Below, piece after piece: positions 63,004 to 64,000 of a stretch of DNA of 64,000 nt (position 1 is its first letter; each line of letters begins with the position of its first letter). The DNA comes from Flavobacterium sp. WV_118_3 (lineage in GTDB: Bacteria; Bacteroidota; Bacteroidia; Flavobacteriales; Flavobacteriaceae), in assembly GCF_039778605.1 (NCBI RefSeq), contig NZ_CP156060.1, positions 1,798,001 through 1,862,000 on the forward strand, written 5' to 3'. The notes beneath the pieces are model-generated. The model was given only the letters and a program-made list of their open reading frames with translations. It had not been told where the DNA came from and did not search any database. Position numbers and translations under genes: made by a program.

Positions 63004-64000
63004 ATGAAACGATTTCATTTTGCAGTAGTAATGTTCTTACTATTGTCTTCTGTTGTCTCATTCGCTCAAAAACCAGACGCGGCTAAAGTTACTGTTACCG
63101 GACGTGTTGTGGACAGCGAATCCAAACAACCCCTGGAATATGCGAATATCTATGCCCAAAATCTTAAAAATAAATCCGTTGTTTCCGGTGCGATGACCAA
63201 CGACAAAGGGGAATTCAGTTTTGAAGTGCCTGCCGGAAATTATTATATCAAGGTGGAGTTTCTATCTTTTAAAACCGTTGAAATCCCGCAAAAAGAACTT
63301 ACAAAAGATACCAGCCTGGGAATGATCACCCTTGCTCTTGACGCTAAACAGCTTCAGGAAGTTACCGTGGTAGCCGAGAAAAGTACGGTAGAGATCAAAC
63401 TGGACAAAAAAGTATATAACGTAGGAAAAGACATGACCGTTAAAGGCGGTAGCGTGAGCGATGTATTGGACAATGTTCCTTCGGTTACCGTGGATTCTGA
63501 CGGTAATGTAAGCCTAAGAGGTAACGACAACGTCCGTATTTTGATCGACGGAAAACCATCGGGTCTTGCCGGAATCAATGTTGCCGATGCTTTACGTACC
63601 CTTCCGGCCGATTCGGTTGACAAAGTGGAAGTAATCACCAACCCGTCGGCACGTTATGATGCCGAAGGTGGTGCCGGTATCGTAAACATCATCCTTAAAA
63701 AAGGAAAAGCACAGGGAATCAATGGTAGTGTTATGGCTGTTGCCGGTAATCCGGATAATTTCGGAGGGAATACCAATGTCAACTTCAGAAGCAAAGCGTT
63801 TAACCTCTTTACCAACTTCGGCTACAACTATAGTAACAGTCCGGGGAATTCGTTTACCGATTCGGAAAACTTAGACCGAAATACCGGTGCAGTTTCCAGC
63901 TATATCGAAGAAAGACGTAAAAACAAAAGAGAGCGTAAAGGGTATAATGCCGGTTTCGGATTGGAATGGTATTTAACCAAATCCTTAACCTGGACGAACT
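63004..64000 (+). CDS. TonB-dependent receptor, N-terminal part (cut by the window)
   Basis: 332 codons are visible with no stop. The signal peptide ends near SFAQK. A carboxypeptidase-D-like regulatory domain follows (VTGRVVDSESKQPLEYANI), then the plug domain with VYNVGKDMTVKGGSVSDVL, SLRGNDNVRILIDGKPSG and GGAGIVNIILKKGK, and the first barrel strands. It is of the outer membrane beta-barrel/OMP_b-brl_3 type that lacks a SusD partner in many Flavobacteriia. It would take up or respond to an unknown ligand. The rest lies beyond the window. Confidence 0.92.
   Translation, partial: MKRFHFAVVMFLLLSSVVSFAQKPDAAKVTVTGRVVDSESKQPLEYANIYAQNLKNKSVVSGAMTNDKGEFSFEVPAGNYYIKVEFLSFKTVEIPQKELTKDTSLGMITLALDAKQLQEVTVVAEKSTVEIKLDKKVYNVGKDMTVKGGSVSDVLDNVPSVTVDSDGNVSLRGNDNVRILIDGKPSGLAGINVADALRTLPADSVDKVEVITNPSARYDAEGGAGIVNIILKKGKAQGINGSVMAVAGNPDNFGGNTNVNFRSKAFNLFTNFGYNYSNSPGNSFTDSENLDRNTGAVSSYIEERRKNKRERKGYNAGFGLEWYLTKSLTWTN

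Noticed and set aside
1..64000. tRNA, rRNA, insertion sequence or prophage genes
   Set aside because: I found no cloverleaf with CCA context, no rRNA core sequence, no transposase or integrase, and no phage structural protein.

Overview
The window looks like chromosomal DNA from the Bacteroidota, family Flavobacteriaceae, probably Flavobacterium or a close relative. The reasons are: a gliding-motility lipoprotein of the GldI type; two large secreted proteins with type IX secretion (T9SS) C-terminal sorting domains; many promoters with the Bacteroidota -7 box TAnnTTTG; an arginine operon of the N-succinyl/N-acetylornithine carbamoyltransferase type; a bacillithiol-linked YtxJ protein; and a SusC/TonB-type receptor. 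I saw no rRNA, tRNA, CRISPR array, insertion sequence or prophage. The content is mostly core metabolism and envelope genes, tightly packed, and many gene ends carry a clear hairpin terminator.

Layout. 1-7.8 kb: end of truA, an ABC exporter, lpdA, a lipoprotein with a duplicated DUF4377 domain, a two-DTG aspartyl protease, a GNAT enzyme, a VOC protein translationally abutting a Crp/Fnr regulator, and an AhpD-like protein. 7.8-15.9 kb: a secreted protein of unknown function, another VOC protein, glyA divergent from fahA from one compact promoter region, a lipoprotein, a propeller-like protein, and a T9SS-exported peptidoglycan amidase. 16-24.4 kb: the complete arginine operon (GNAT, argG, argC, argD, argF', argB, argE, argH) behind an unusual leader of about 320 nt. 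24.4-31.3 kb: ytxJ, clpB, several unknown genes and a thioredoxin-fold protein. 31.4-37 kb: a membrane protein, an MFS transporter, a tiny Lys/Glu/Ala repeat protein and a fused ResB-CcsA cytochrome c assembly protein. 37-42.9 kb: a large T9SS cargo protein, nitronate monooxygenase and a phosphate-porin-like outer membrane protein. 43-48.1 kb: prmA-clpS, a YeeE/YedE pair, DUF4199, a lipoprotein, kdsA and an outer membrane barrel. 48.1-51.2 kb: DUF1801, a small membrane protein, then a membrane protein, winged-helix regulator and creD with a shared operator-like repeat. 51.2-56.3 kb: a cyclophilin-FKBP fusion, gldI and a DHH phosphoesterase in one operon, then a PiT phosphate transporter with its DUF47 partner. 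56.5-64 kb: an acyl-CoA carboxylase beta subunit, an M1 peptidase, a DoxX protein, menE with a CPBP protease, arsC, and the start of a TonB-dependent receptor running off the window.

Functional threads. Arginine synthesis from glutamate is complete here. Cell-surface biology is strongly represented: gliding, T9SS cargo, porin, KDO synthesis, envelope regulators, cytochrome c and menaquinone for respiration. The most interesting unexplained signals are non-coding: the arginine-operon leader, the duplicated 26-nt operator-like element at the creD locus, and a dispersed ACCTGACAGGT palindrome found only between convergent genes.
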